Positions 44,315-54,283 of a stretch of DNA of 64,000 bases are shown in pieces. This DNA is from Streptomyces brasiliensis (lineage in GTDB: Bacteria; Actinomycetota; Actinomycetes; Streptomycetales; Streptomycetaceae). The stretch spans positions 1-64,000 of the forward strand of contig NZ_BMQA01000002.1 in NCBI RefSeq assembly GCF_014647875.1, read 5' to 3'. A model generated the notes under the pieces. The model was not told where the DNA came from. It was given only the letters and a program-made list of their open reading frames with translations, and made no database searches. The stretch's first letter is position 1, and every line of letters starts with the position of its first letter. Made by a program: the position numbers and the translations under genes.

Positions 44315-44380
44315 GAGCAAGTCACTTGTTAACGACCGCTCACTTCAAGAATTCACCCGCACCTCCCACTCGCCCGAAAT

Positions 44381-44422
44381 TGGTCCGAACCATTGACCGT
44401 GCTGGTCTAGTCCTCCTACGCT
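44381..44422 (+). promoter_or_regulatory. Chitinase promoter with DasR-type (dre) repeats
   Basis: TGGTCCGAACCA at 44381-44392 and TGGTCTAGTCC at 44403-44413 resemble the DasR element TGGTCTAGACCA and the direct repeats known at streptomycete chitinase promoters. They flank TTGACC (44393-44398, -35), with TACGCT (44417-44422) as -10 at 18-bp spacing. Confidence 0.82.
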
Positions 44423-44491
44423 CTCGGATCACGGCTTGATCGCGTTCATGCCAATCGGCGCGCGTTCCCCTCCCCCACGAGGAGACACCCG

Positions 44492-45739
<1,248 letters not shown>

Positions 45740-45760
45740 CCTTCGGGCGGCCCGAGAAGG

Positions 45761-45788
45761 GGCGGGGCGTGACCGCCTCCGCCCCGCC
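45761..45788. terminator. Hairpin between chitinase and TetR genes
   Basis: ggcggggc (45761-45768) and gccccgcc (45781-45788) form an 8-bp GC stem with a 12-nt loop between two convergent genes. It is probably a bidirectional terminator. Confidence 0.5.
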
Positions 45789-45791
45789 GCG

Positions 45792-46451
45792 TCAGGAGTC
45801 GCGGCGGGCCGGCCGCGGTGCCCGGTAGGCGGGGTCCAGTTCCTCGATGGCGCGCAGGACTCCGCCGAGCGTCTTGACCAGCAGTTCGCGCATGGTGTCG
45901 CGGCTCAGGTCGTCGCGGCTCATCCAGTCGAGGGTGGCGCCCTCGACGCTGCACACCCAGGACAGCAGGCCCATGCGTGCGAGCGGTGAGACGTCGACGC
46001 GGCCGTACGCCCCCTCGGCGATGGTCGAGACGATCGCCTCGCGCACGCCGTCACGGATGGCGTGCACCTCGGCGTCGAAGCCGACGCCGCCGCTGACGAT
46101 GGTGCGGTAGGCGGCCTGGTGGTTCTCGGCGAAGCGCAGATAGCTGTCGATGGTGCGCTGGACGCGGTTCACGGCCGGCAGCTCGAGACCGCTCGCGGCG
46201 AAGGAGACCAGGTCGGCGACCGAATCCTCGATGATCGCCAGGTAATAGCCGCGCTTGGACTGGAAGTAGTAGTAGATCAGCCCCTTGGCGACATGCGCCT
46301 GGCGGGCGATGTCGTCCATGGAGAGCGCGTCATACGACGTGTCGGCGAACAACTTCCGCCCGATGGCGATGAGTTCGGCGCGTCGTGCCACGGAGCGCTC
46401 GGTGCCGCGGGCCCGGGGACGGACGACGGCAGCCTGTTGACTGATGTTCAA
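45792..46451 (-). CDS. TetR-family transcriptional regulator
   Basis: The product has 219 residues if TTG 46451 is used (NISQQAAVVRPRARG). The frame is open further upstream but without homology. The HTH at about 35-60 reads LSMDDIARQAHVAKGLIYYY, followed by FQSKRGYYLAII. The ligand domain is variable. It is convergent with the chitinase gene and 77 nt after the small membrane protein gene on the same strand. The start codon is uncertain because no ATG or GTG stands before the HTH. Confidence 0.88.
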   Translation of the reverse strand: MNISQQAAVVRPRARGTERSVARRAELIAIGRKLFADTSYDALSMDDIARQAHVAKGLIYYYFQSKRGYYLAIIEDSVADLVSFAASGLELPAVNRVQRTIDSYLRFAENHQAAYRTIVSGGVGFDAEVHAIRDGVREAIVSTIAEGAYGRVDVSPLARMGLLSWVCSVEGATLDWMSRDDLSRDTMRELLVKTLGGVLRAIEELDPAYRAPRPARRDS

Positions 46452-46528
46452 TTCGGACCCTGGTCTCAACCGGCGGCGGGACGCTCGCAGTATGGCAGAA
46501 CGCCATCGAGCGGCACCCCGGGGTCGGG

Positions 46529-46669
46529 TCACATGAGGCCGAGCTGGGTCACGAGCATCGCGACGACCATCACCAGGGTCCAGCCCATGACGTGCTCGAG
46601 GATCTTCGGGCCGTCGTCCTTGGGGCCGCCGGTGCGAGTGCGGGCGGCGGTGGCTGAGTGTGCGGTCAT
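46529..46669 (-). CDS. SCO1431-type small membrane protein
   Basis: The 46-residue protein has a polar N-terminus (MTAHSATAARTRTGGPKDDG) and one C-terminal helix (VMGWTLVMVVAMLVTQLGLM). It matches my memory of the conserved streptomycete SCO1431 family, which has no known function. Gene order beside chitinase and TetR genes agrees with S. coelicolor. Start ATG 46669. Confidence 0.85.
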   Translation of the reverse strand: MTAHSATAARTRTGGPKDDGPKILEHVMGWTLVMVVAMLVTQLGLM

Positions 46670-46811
46670 GGCGTCTCGCTGAGGTCGGCTGTACGGATGG
46701 ACTCCCCCCACCGTTTCGTCCACCTTGCCACCGTCAGCGGCGCTTGCGGCAGAGACGTTGGTCACAGGCACCCGGCCCCCGGTCCTGCCCCGGGGGCCGC
46801 GTCCGGCCTGA

Positions 46812-48176
46812 TCAGCGCACGCCCACCGCCGCGAGCGCCTTGCGCTGGCGCGGGGTCGGATGCGCGGGGAAGTACAGGTAGCAGACGCCGCCGGTGCCCG
46901 ACGAGACGCCGCCGCTGGCGTTGACCCGCTTGGTCCTGAGCCAGATGTTCTCCCACTCGCGCCGCAGATAGACGCGCCGCACCGCCTCGTCGCTCGGCGA
47001 GGCCGGGTCGTTGGCGATCACATCGCCCTCGGCGGTGAAGCCGATCACCGTCATCAGGTGGCCGGAGGTGCCGTAACCGGCGCCCGTCAGCTCGGTCTTG
47101 AGGAACGACTGGGACGTTATGGCCGGGATGCCCGCCGCGATCAGCGTCTCCAGGTCGGTGAGCGAGCCGAGCCGGGTGACCACGCCCTGCAGACCGTCGA
47201 ACGTGCCCGCGTACGCCGCGTTGAACGGCCAGTTGCCGCAACCCTCGTACTGGTAGTCGTACGTGTAGCGGGCCGCGTGGTCGACCTGCGGGTCGGCATA
47301 GCCCGGGTCGACCCAGGACAGCTGCTCCGGGGTGAGCCGGCCGCCCCAGTACTCGATGATCATCTGCGAGGAGGTGGGGCTGCACCAGGCCTCGCCGCCG
47401 TTGTCGTACTCCGGGTACTGGCCCGAGTGGATCGACTGCGAGTAGCGCGGGACGATCAGTTCCTGGGCCAGGCCCGGTGTGGAGGCGGGCACCGTGAAAC
47501 GGTCCGGGACGTCGGAGCCCATGGCGCCGAGCCGCCACACGGTCGGGGTGAGCCTGGTGCCCGGCTTGCGGTAGAGGGTCAGGCGCAGTCGGTACGACAC
47601 GAGGCGCAGACCGGTGCTCGCGTCGTCGATCGCGAACGTGTCCGTCCAGATACTGCTCTTGCCGTCGCTCTGGTCGTCGACCGAGGTGCGCCGGATGTCC
47701 TCGTCGCCGGCGGCCCAGCGGCCCATCACGTACCAGGGCGTGTCCGTGCCGTCGGAGTACGTGCCGTGGAGCTCGACCTGGATCCAGGTGCCGGCCGGGG
47801 TGTGCGCGTTCCAGGAGGCGATCGCCTCGGTGGCGGGGACGGAGAGCCGGTGGACCGGCGAGGTCCAGGTGGCGTACTCCCAGGCGGCCGTGGTGCCGGT
47901 GTGCGGGTCCGTGTAGTCGGTGGTGCCCGCCGGGGCGGTGATCACCACACCGGGACGGGCACCCGACACGGCCCGGACGCCCTTGGCGGTGCCGGAACGC
48001 CAGTCGGTGAAGGTGGTCCAGGCGCGGTTGTCGACCGGCCGGGCAGGGGCCGTGTTCCCGGTGACGGCGGTGTCGGAGACGGTCGCGGCGACCGCGTGTC
48101 CCGTGCCGCCGGCCACGGCGGCGACGACCGCGGCGGCCAGAACGGTTCTGCGGGACGGCTGTTCGGCTCTGCTCAT
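46812..48176 (-). CDS. Tat-exported peptidase C39-like protein
   Basis: The 454-residue protein begins with a twin-arginine signal (EQPSRRTVLAAAVVAAVAGG), so it is probably exported folded. A beta-rich N-terminal domain (about 40-235) precedes a papain-like C39-family domain. The Cys is in EAWCSPTSSQMIIEYWG near 265, the His in TSGHLMTVIGFT near 385 and an Asp in VIANDPASP near 398. The presence of all three residues suggests real peptidase or amidase activity on an extracellular substrate. It has no ABC transporter next to it, unlike bacteriocin C39 peptidases. It is divergent from the kinase gene. Confidence 0.88.
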   Translation of the reverse strand: MSRAEQPSRRTVLAAAVVAAVAGGTGHAVAATVSDTAVTGNTAPARPVDNRAWTTFTDWRSGTAKGVRAVSGARPGVVITAPAGTTDYTDPHTGTTAAWEYATWTSPVHRLSVPATEAIASWNAHTPAGTWIQVELHGTYSDGTDTPWYVMGRWAAGDEDIRRTSVDDQSDGKSSIWTDTFAIDDASTGLRLVSYRLRLTLYRKPGTRLTPTVWRLGAMGSDVPDRFTVPASTPGLAQELIVPRYSQSIHSGQYPEYDNGGEAWCSPTSSQMIIEYWGGRLTPEQLSWVDPGYADPQVDHAARYTYDYQYEGCGNWPFNAAYAGTFDGLQGVVTRLGSLTDLETLIAAGIPAITSQSFLKTELTGAGYGTSGHLMTVIGFTAEGDVIANDPASPSDEAVRRVYLRREWENIWLRTKRVNASGGVSSGTGGVCYLYFPAHPTPRQRKALAAVGVR

Positions 48177-48684
48177 GGGCGGAAGTACCCCCAGGGGTCC
48201 GAGTCGGTTCCGGTGCGCGGCGGTTCACCTTCGGGGCCGTTCAGCCCTGCCCCATTCGGCGAGCCCGCCTAGCAGTTGTGCGCCAACTATGGAACAGCCG
48301 CCATGCCCCTGCCAGTACTTCGGCCGATACCACGCCAGCAATATTGGTCTCGTCCACTGATGCCACCTGCTACGGACGACGACGGCGGATGTGCTTGACG
48401 TACATCGGTGCCACTTCCGCGGGCGGACAGACGAGGTCCTCGGCGCGTGGTCGAAGGAGTCGGCGGTGACAGGCGAGGCCTGCTCGGCAGCATGAACAGC
48501 AGGCTGCCGAGCAGGAACCAGGTCACAGCGAGCCGGCCGATCGGCCGGCCGGCCCCAGCGGCCCAGGTGCCAGGGGCCGTGCCGGAATGATCACGACGGT
48601 CCGGTGGGCGTCCCGTTCGACACCTCGCAGTCACGCAGGAGGCACCTACGCCCGGCGGACGTACGCGGCGCTGCCCCTACTAGA
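48177..48684. other. 508-bp divergent intergenic region
   Basis: No frame with normal codon bias is present. A perfect 12-bp inverted repeat (48479-48490 and 48504-48515, 13-nt loop) stands in the middle, where no terminator is expected. A minus-strand patch near 48500-48560 reads a hydrophobic stretch (RLAVTWFLLGSLLFMLP), which may be a relic of a small membrane protein gene. Confidence 0.4.
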
Positions 48685-49353
48685 ATGTTTCCGGAAAGCG
48701 CCCCCACACCGCATCACACCCCGGGAATCGCCATTCACGTCCTCGCCTCCCGGCTGCGCGAACTGCCCCCGTCCTGCGGGCCGGTCCGGCTGGTCGCCGT
48801 CGACGGGCACGCCGGATCCGGAAAGTCCACGTTCGCGGGGCAGTTGGCCGCCGCGCTCGACGGGGCGCCGGTGCTGCACCTCGACGACATCGCCAGTCAC
48901 GACGAACTCTTCGAGTGGACCGGCCGGCTGCTGGCCCAGGTGATCGAGCCGTTCACCCACGGCGAACCGGCCACCTACGAGCCGTACGACTGGCGCACCC
49001 GCCGCTTCGGCCGGCCCGTGGCACTGCCGCCCGTGCCCGTGGTCCTCGTCGAAGGGGTCGGCGCCGGCCGTCGTGCGCTGCGCCCTCATCTGGCACGGCT
49101 GATGTGGATGGAGTTGCAGCACGAGGAGTCCTGGACGCGGGGCCGGCTGCGGGACGGGGCGGAGCAGCGGGAGTTCTGGGCCGGGTGGGTCGAGGCGGAG
49201 CGCCGGCATTTCGCCGAGGACCCGTCGCGGCCGTACGCCGATCTTCTGGTGCTGCAGTCACCCGAGGGGTACGAGATGCTGCCGGGCCCAGCGGGAACTG
49301 TTGGACCAGACCAGCATGTCACGCACCGTGACGGACCGTCGGCAGTGTGCTGA
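48685..49353 (+). CDS. Uridine kinase-like P-loop protein
   Basis: The 222-residue protein from ATG 48685 has a Walker A loop, DGHAGSGKST, at about 40-49. LHLDDIASHDELFEWTGRLL follows (uridine kinase-like base region) and then VVLVEGVGAG near 113. It lacks a clear match to canonical Udk further on. Nucleoside or small-molecule phosphorylation is likely, but the substrate is open. A longer upstream start is possible but has no homology-like sequence. It probably ends at a promoter/hairpin region 50-150 bp downstream. Confidence 0.85.
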   Translation: MFPESAPTPHHTPGIAIHVLASRLRELPPSCGPVRLVAVDGHAGSGKSTFAGQLAAALDGAPVLHLDDIASHDELFEWTGRLLAQVIEPFTHGEPATYEPYDWRTRRFGRPVALPPVPVVLVEGVGAGRRALRPHLARLMWMELQHEESWTRGRLRDGAEQREFWAGWVEAERRHFAEDPSRPYADLLVLQSPEGYEMLPGPAGTVGPDQHVTHRDGPSAVC

Positions 49354-49402
49354 ACCCGTGAAGAGCCTTGCGTGAGAACTTGGCCAAGTGCTCCAACTCG
49401 GC

Positions 49403-49432
49403 TTGACCCGGCGGCCGTACAGGACTTACGTT
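49403..49432 (+). promoter_or_regulatory. Promoter-like boxes in the 49.4-kb gap
   Basis: TTGACC (49403-49408) and TACGTT (49427-49432) are 18 bp apart, a good fit to the vegetative streptomycete consensus. The nearest downstream gene begins 350 bp away, with a terminator-like hairpin in between. Confidence 0.5.
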
Positions 49433-49437
49433 CTCAA

Positions 49438-49505
49438 TGTGCGGCCATTCGGTGCCGCCCAGAAACGCGAAGCCCCCGGTTGTTCCCCCGTGATCGGGGG
49501 CTTCG
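49438..49505 (+). ncRNA. Candidate small RNA
   Basis: Downstream of promoter-like boxes the sequence contains a short stem (gcggc...gccgc, about 49441-49458) and then a strong hairpin (49468-49478 cgaagcccccg, 49495-49505 cgggggcttcg), followed by ttctgccct. A transcript of roughly 70 nt would have the promoter-body-terminator layout of a small RNA. The hairpin could instead be the terminator of the upstream kinase gene. Confidence 0.4.
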
Positions 49506-49783
49506 TTCTGCCCTCGGCCCGCTTCACGAGCGCCCCGCGCATCGATTCGCTCACCCTCGGTCACCGAATGCGTCGTGCCCTGTCTGCTCCCACCTCGCCG
49601 AACGGCTCGTGACACACCCTTCGGCGGGCACACACCCCGCAGGTACGATGCCCTCGGTGCGACCTTCGAGCGGCTGCTTCGCGCACCTGCAACTCCGGTC
49701 CGCGGCACAGCGGTTCGACCAAGGCAGCCGTCGGGCGACTGCCCGGTGGCGAACCAACGGGGGCACGGTTTGTGGGGGACGTG

Positions 49784-51643
49784 ATGGACTTCGGCACGCA
49801 GGGCCCCGAGGCCCCGGCCGACCTCGCCTGGCTGCGAGGCGTGGACGCCTACACCATGGGCGCCTATCCGCAGGCGGAGGAGGAGTTCCGCGCCGCGGTG
49901 CGGATGGATCCCGGGATGGCCGACGCCTGGCTCGGGCTGCACGCGCTGCGCGTCGACACGACGACCGCGCTGCTGCAGATGTTCCGGCACCGCGAGCGCT
50001 TCGGCGAGCAGCGCACCCGGCACCGCCGCTCCCTCAACTCCTGGTACTGGTTGGGCTGGTGGGTGCAGCCGGTGCTCGAGAACCCGCGCGACCTGCTCCT
50101 CGCGCACACCTCGCACTGGCTGGACGGCCGGCACGTCCCGGAGCTGGACCGGGCGCTCGCCGGGCTGCCGCCGGTGGACAGCGATCCGCAGGTCCGCTTC
50201 CTGCACGCCTGCCGCGCCTATCTGGTCAAGGACTGGGAGCAGTTGGTCCGGCACACCGACCCGCTGATCAACGATCCCCTGCTGGGCATCGAGGCGGGGC
50301 TGTTCGGCGGCATGGCCAGGGTCCGGCTCGAGATGTACGGCCAGGCCGAACCGCTCCTCGCGGCGGCCCTGATGCGCTGCCGCAGCGAGCAGCCGCAGCG
50401 CAAGGAGCTGCGCTACTGGCTGGCCCGCGCGCACGAGGGCACCGGCCGCAGCGCCGCGGCCCTCCCGCTGTACCGGGCGGTGCACCGCGTCGACCCCGCC
50501 TTCATGGACACCTCGGCCCGGCTCGCCGCGATCGCCGAAGGCGACGGGTACGACGACGCGACCGGCCTCGCGGCGATCACGCTCATCGGTGCCGGGGACT
50601 CCGTGGACGGCCCGGACACCCTGGACCCGCTGTTCGGCACCGAAGGCCGCGATCTCCGGCTGTCCGAGGCCGAGCTGCCGCCGACCGGTCCCCTGCCCTC
50701 GGTGACCGCCCCTTCGGTGCGCGAGAAGTCCTTCGTGCCCTCGTCACTGCCCGCCGGACCGACGGATGCCGCCCTGCTCGAGGAGGCGCTCGCCGAGCTC
50801 GAGCGCATGGTGGGGCTCGAACCCGTCAAGCGCCAGGTCAAGGCGCTGTCGGCACAGTTGAACATGGCTCGGCTGCGGGCCGGGCAGGGGCTGCCGGTCC
50901 AGCCCCCCAAGCGACACTTCGTCTTCTCCGGGCCCTCCGGTACCGGCAAGACCACCGTCGCCCGCATCCTCGGCCGCGTCTTCTACGCCCTCGGGCTGCT
51001 CGGCGGCGACCATCTCGTGGAGGCGCAGCGGGCCGACCTCGTCGGGGAGTATCTGGGCCAGACCGCCGTCAAGGCCAACGAGCTGATCGACTCCGCGATC
51101 GGCGGTGTGCTGTTCGTGGACGAGGCGTACTCGCTGTCCAACTCCGGTTACGGCAAGGGGGACGCGTACGGCGACGAGGCGCTGCAGGTGCTGCTCAAGC
51201 GGGCCGAGGACAACCGGGACCACCTGGTGGTGATCCTGGCCGGCTACCCCGAGGGCATGGACCGTCTGCTGGCCGCCAACCCGGGCCTGTCGTCCCGCTT
51301 CACGACGCGCGTCGACTTCCCCTCCTACCGGCCGCTGGAACTCACGTCGATCGGTGAGGTGCTGGCGGCGGAGAACGGGGACGCGTGGGACGAGGAGGCG
51401 CTGGAGGAGCTGCGGTCCATCGCCGGTCATGTGGTCGACCAGGGGTGGATCGACGAACTGGGCAACGGGCGGTTCCTGCGGACGCTGTACGAGAAGAGCT
51501 GTGCGTACCGGGATCTGCGGTTGTCGGGGTATCCGGGGCAGCTGACGCGCGACGACCTGGCGACGCTGCGGTTGCCCGACCTGATGCAGGCGTACGGGGA
51601 AGTGCTGTCGGGGCGGGGGCCGCAGGATCCGCCGGCCGTGTGA
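49784..51643 (+). CDS. CbxX/CfqX-type AAA ATPase with N-terminal TPR-like domain
   Basis: The 619-residue protein has an N-terminal alpha-helical region with TPR-like repeats (about 1-270, for example GAYPQAEEEFRAAVRMDPGM), an acidic linker, and a C-terminal AAA domain. Walker A FSGPSGTGKTTVARI is near 383, Walker B GVLFVDEAYSL near 443, and the sensor/arginine-finger region reads NPGLSSRFTTRVDFPSY near 503. The order is that of EccA of type VII secretion and of rubisco-activase CbxX, but no ESX or rubisco genes are nearby. It is probably a hexameric remodeller of an unknown client. Confidence 0.92.
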   Translation: MDFGTQGPEAPADLAWLRGVDAYTMGAYPQAEEEFRAAVRMDPGMADAWLGLHALRVDTTTALLQMFRHRERFGEQRTRHRRSLNSWYWLGWWVQPVLENPRDLLLAHTSHWLDGRHVPELDRALAGLPPVDSDPQVRFLHACRAYLVKDWEQLVRHTDPLINDPLLGIEAGLFGGMARVRLEMYGQAEPLLAAALMRCRSEQPQRKELRYWLARAHEGTGRSAAALPLYRAVHRVDPAFMDTSARLAAIAEGDGYDDATGLAAITLIGAGDSVDGPDTLDPLFGTEGRDLRLSEAELPPTGPLPSVTAPSVREKSFVPSSLPAGPTDAALLEEALAELERMVGLEPVKRQVKALSAQLNMARLRAGQGLPVQPPKRHFVFSGPSGTGKTTVARILGRVFYALGLLGGDHLVEAQRADLVGEYLGQTAVKANELIDSAIGGVLFVDEAYSLSNSGYGKGDAYGDEALQVLLKRAEDNRDHLVVILAGYPEGMDRLLAANPGLSSRFTTRVDFPSYRPLELTSIGEVLAAENGDAWDEEALEELRSIAGHVVDQGWIDELGNGRFLRTLYEKSCAYRDLRLSGYPGQLTRDDLATLRLPDLMQAYGEVLSGRGPQDPPAV

Positions 51644-51668
51644 CCCATGGATCCCGCGCCCCCACCGT

Positions 51669-52754
51669 TCAGCTCGCGAGTGCCTGTTCCGGTTCCCCGC
51701 TCACCCTCGGCTCGGTGACCTTCGGCTCCGGGGTTTCCCGGTGGGCCGGGTCGCGGACCTCGCCCACCAGGAGTTCCAGTACGTCCTCCAGCGCGACCAG
51801 GCCCAGGACTCTGCCCGACGCGTCCGCCACCTGGGCGAGGTGGGTCGCCGCCCGGCGCATGACCGTGAGGGCGTCGTCCAGGGGGAGTTCCGAGCGCAGG
51901 GTCGTCATCGGCCGCCAGATCTGCTGCGGTACCGCCCGCTGCGAGTCCTCCAGGTCGAGTACGTCCTTGACGTGCAGGTAGCCCATGAAGGCGCCCTTCT
52001 CCGTCGCCACGGGAAAGCGGGAGTACCCGGTGCGGGCGGTCAGCTCCACGATCTGGCCCGGTGTGACGGACGGCGGCACCGTCACCAGCGACTCGCGCTT
52101 GAGGAGCACGTCGGTGACCGGGCGCGAGCCCAGTTCCAGCGCGTCCTCCAGGCGCTCCCGCTCCTCCGGGTCGAGGAGCCCGGCCTCGCCGGAGTCCTCG
52201 AGGAGCCGGTTGAGCTGTTCGCTGGTGACGACGGCCTCGACCTCGTCCTTCGGCTCCACGCGGAACAGTCGCAGGAGCCCCTGCGCGCAGGCGCCGAGGG
52301 CCACCGTGATGGGCCTGCAGACCCGGGCGAAGGCGACCAGCCCTGGGCTGAGCCACAGCGCGGCCTTCTCCGGTGCCGCCATCGCGAGGTTCTTCGGGAC
52401 CATCTCGCCGATCACCAGATGGAAGAAGACCACCGCGGCGAGGGCGATGACATAGCCGAGCGGGTGGATCACACCGTCCGGCAGGTGGATCCACTCGAAC
52501 ACCGGCTCCAGCAGATGCGCCACCGTCGGCTCGGCGACCGCGCCCAGGGTCAGTGAGCAGACGGTGATGCCGAACTGGGCGGCGGCCATCATCTGCGGCA
52601 GCCGCTCCAGGCCGTACAGCACCTGGCGGGCGCGGGCGGTGCCGAGGGGTTCGATCTGGCTGCGGCGCACGGACACGAGCGCGAACTCGGCGCCCACGAA
52701 GAAGCCGTTGGCGAGGACCAGCAGCGCGGCGAAGACGAGTTGGAGCACGCTCAT
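51669..52754 (-). CDS. HlyC/CorC-type membrane protein with CBS pair (DUF21)
   Basis: The 361-residue protein has a DUF21/CNNM membrane domain (residues 1 to about 190: VLANGFFVGAEFALVSVRRS, HLVIGEMVPKNLAMAAPEKA), two CBS domains (about 215-340) and a short C-terminal tail. It lacks the large CorC_HlyC domain. Family members are linked to Mg/Co efflux or tolerance. Its ATG overlaps the stop of the paralogous upstream gene (ATGA), so the two are coupled and may form a heteromer. Confidence 0.93.
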   Translation of the reverse strand: MSVLQLVFAALLVLANGFFVGAEFALVSVRRSQIEPLGTARARQVLYGLERLPQMMAAAQFGITVCSLTLGAVAEPTVAHLLEPVFEWIHLPDGVIHPLGYVIALAAVVFFHLVIGEMVPKNLAMAAPEKAALWLSPGLVAFARVCRPITVALGACAQGLLRLFRVEPKDEVEAVVTSEQLNRLLEDSGEAGLLDPEERERLEDALELGSRPVTDVLLKRESLVTVPPSVTPGQIVELTARTGYSRFPVATEKGAFMGYLHVKDVLDLEDSQRAVPQQIWRPMTTLRSELPLDDALTVMRRAATHLAQVADASGRVLGLVALEDVLELLVGEVRDPAHRETPEPKVTEPRVSGEPEQALAS

Positions 52755-54085
52755 CGGACGGCCTCCGCGGCAGGGGCCACCGGGGCGGTGCGGACGAGTC
52801 GGACGCGCTCGGCACGGTAGTGACCGACCTGGCGCACGGACAGCCGCCAGCCGGGCAGTTCGGCCTTGTCACCGGGGGCGGGGATCCGGCCGAGCAGGTC
52901 GGCGACCAGGCCCGCGACGGTCTCGTACGGCCCCTCGGGCACGTCGAGGCCTATGCGCTTGAGGATGTCGACTCGGCAGCTGCCGTCGGCCTCCCAGGCG
53001 GGCCTGCCGTCCTCGGGCGGGGCGACGGCGAGTTCGGGCAGGTGCTGGCGGTCGTGCTCGTCACGCACCTCGCCGACGAGTTCCTCGACGATGTCCTCAA
53101 GGGTCACCACGCCCGCCGTACCACCGTACTCGTCGACGACGACCGCGATCGGCTGCTCGCTGCGCAGCCGGGCCAGCAGGGGCTGGACGGGCAGCGTTTC
53201 CGGGACCAGCAGGGCCGGGTGGGCGATGCGGCCGACCGGGGTGCGCAGCCGGTCGTGCGCGGGCACGGCCAGCGCGTCCTTGAGATGGGCCATGCCGACG
53301 ATCTCGTCGATCTTCTCCCGGTAGACGGGGAAGCGGGACAGTCCGGTGGCCCGGGTGAGGTTGACGACGTCCTCGGCGGTCGCCGAGGCCTGGAGCGCGC
53401 TGACCTTCACTCGCGGGGTCATGACGTGCTGCGCGGTCAGCTCCCCCAGCGACAGCGTCCGGACGAACAGGTCGGCCGTGTCCTGTTCCAGGGCGCCGGC
53501 CTGCGCGGAGTGCCGGGCCAGGGAGACGAGTTCGCCCGGTGTGCGGGCGGAGGCCAGCTCCTCGGCGGGCTCGACGCCCAGGGCGCGCACCAGGCGGTTG
53601 GCGACCGTGTTGAGGGCGGCGATCACCGGCCGGAACAGCCGGGCGAAGCGGTGCTGCGGTCCGGCGACGAAGCGCGCGACCGTCAGCGGCTTGGACACCG
53701 CCCAGTTCTTGGGCAGGAGTTCGCCGATCACCATCTGGACCGCCGACGCGAGCAGCATGCCGATGACCACGGCAACACCGGAGACGGCGCCCTCGGGGAT
53801 GCCGATCGCGGTGAACGGGCCGTTCAGCAGCTCGGCAAGGGCCGGTTCGGCCAGCATACCGACGACGAGGGAGGTGATGGTGATGCCGAGCTGGGTGCCG
53901 GAGAGCTGGAAGGACAGCTCCTTGAGGGACTCGACGACCGTACGGGCGCGCTTGTCGCCCTCGGCGGCCGCCTTCTCGGCCTCGGCGCGCTCGACCGTCA
54001 CCAGGCCGAACTCGGCGGCCACGAAGAACCCGTTGGCGAGGATCAGCAGGAGAGCCGCTCCCAGGAGCAGCAGAGAGAGGGTCAT
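52751..54085 (-). CDS. HlyC/CorC-type membrane protein with CBS and CorC domains
   Basis: The 444-residue paralogue of the following gene has the DUF21 membrane domain (LILANGFFVAAEFGLVTVER, MVIGELLPKNWAVSKPLTVA), a CBS pair (TPRVKVSALQ; VVDEYGGTAGVVTLEDIVEE) and a C-terminal CorC_HlyC domain (about 350-430). This is the full-length form, while its downstream partner lacks the last domain. Divalent-cation transport or homeostasis is the family role. It lies 198 nt beyond the stop of the PH-domain gene, after a terminator hairpin. Confidence 0.93.
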   Translation of the reverse strand: MTLSLLLLGAALLLILANGFFVAAEFGLVTVERAEAEKAAAEGDKRARTVVESLKELSFQLSGTQLGITITSLVVGMLAEPALAELLNGPFTAIGIPEGAVSGVAVVIGMLLASAVQMVIGELLPKNWAVSKPLTVARFVAGPQHRFARLFRPVIAALNTVANRLVRALGVEPAEELASARTPGELVSLARHSAQAGALEQDTADLFVRTLSLGELTAQHVMTPRVKVSALQASATAEDVVNLTRATGLSRFPVYREKIDEIVGMAHLKDALAVPAHDRLRTPVGRIAHPALLVPETLPVQPLLARLRSEQPIAVVVDEYGGTAGVVTLEDIVEELVGEVRDEHDRQHLPELAVAPPEDGRPAWEADGSCRVDILKRIGLDVPEGPYETVAGLVADLLGRIPAPGDKAELPGWRLSVRQVGHYRAERVRLVRTAPVAPAAEAVR

Positions 54086-54204
54086 GCCGCCGCCTCGGTA
54101 TGTCGGGAGGGGGCGGCGCAGGTACTACAGGACGATCCGTCCATCGCTGGAGGGAGTCACTCCTCGGGTAGCAGGGGGCCTCTGAAGACCGGAGGCACGA
54201 CAGG

Positions 54205-54233
54205 GGCGGAGGCGCCGTGAAAACGCCTCCGCC
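54205..54233 (-). terminator. Terminator of the rib-his operon
   Basis: ggcggaggcg (54205-54214) and cgcctccgcc (54224-54233) make a perfect 10-bp stem with a 9-nt loop (A-rich). It lies 51 bases beyond the stop of the PH-domain gene on the minus strand. Confidence 0.7.
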
Positions 54234-54283
54234 AACAGATTAATCAAGACAGGGGGCCGGAGGGAGAGTGGCCGACCCCACAC

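Noticed and set aside
49784..51643. Rubisco-associated CbxX
   Set aside because: No rubisco or Calvin-cycle genes are present; CbxX/EccA-like AAA proteins are common in Streptomyces.
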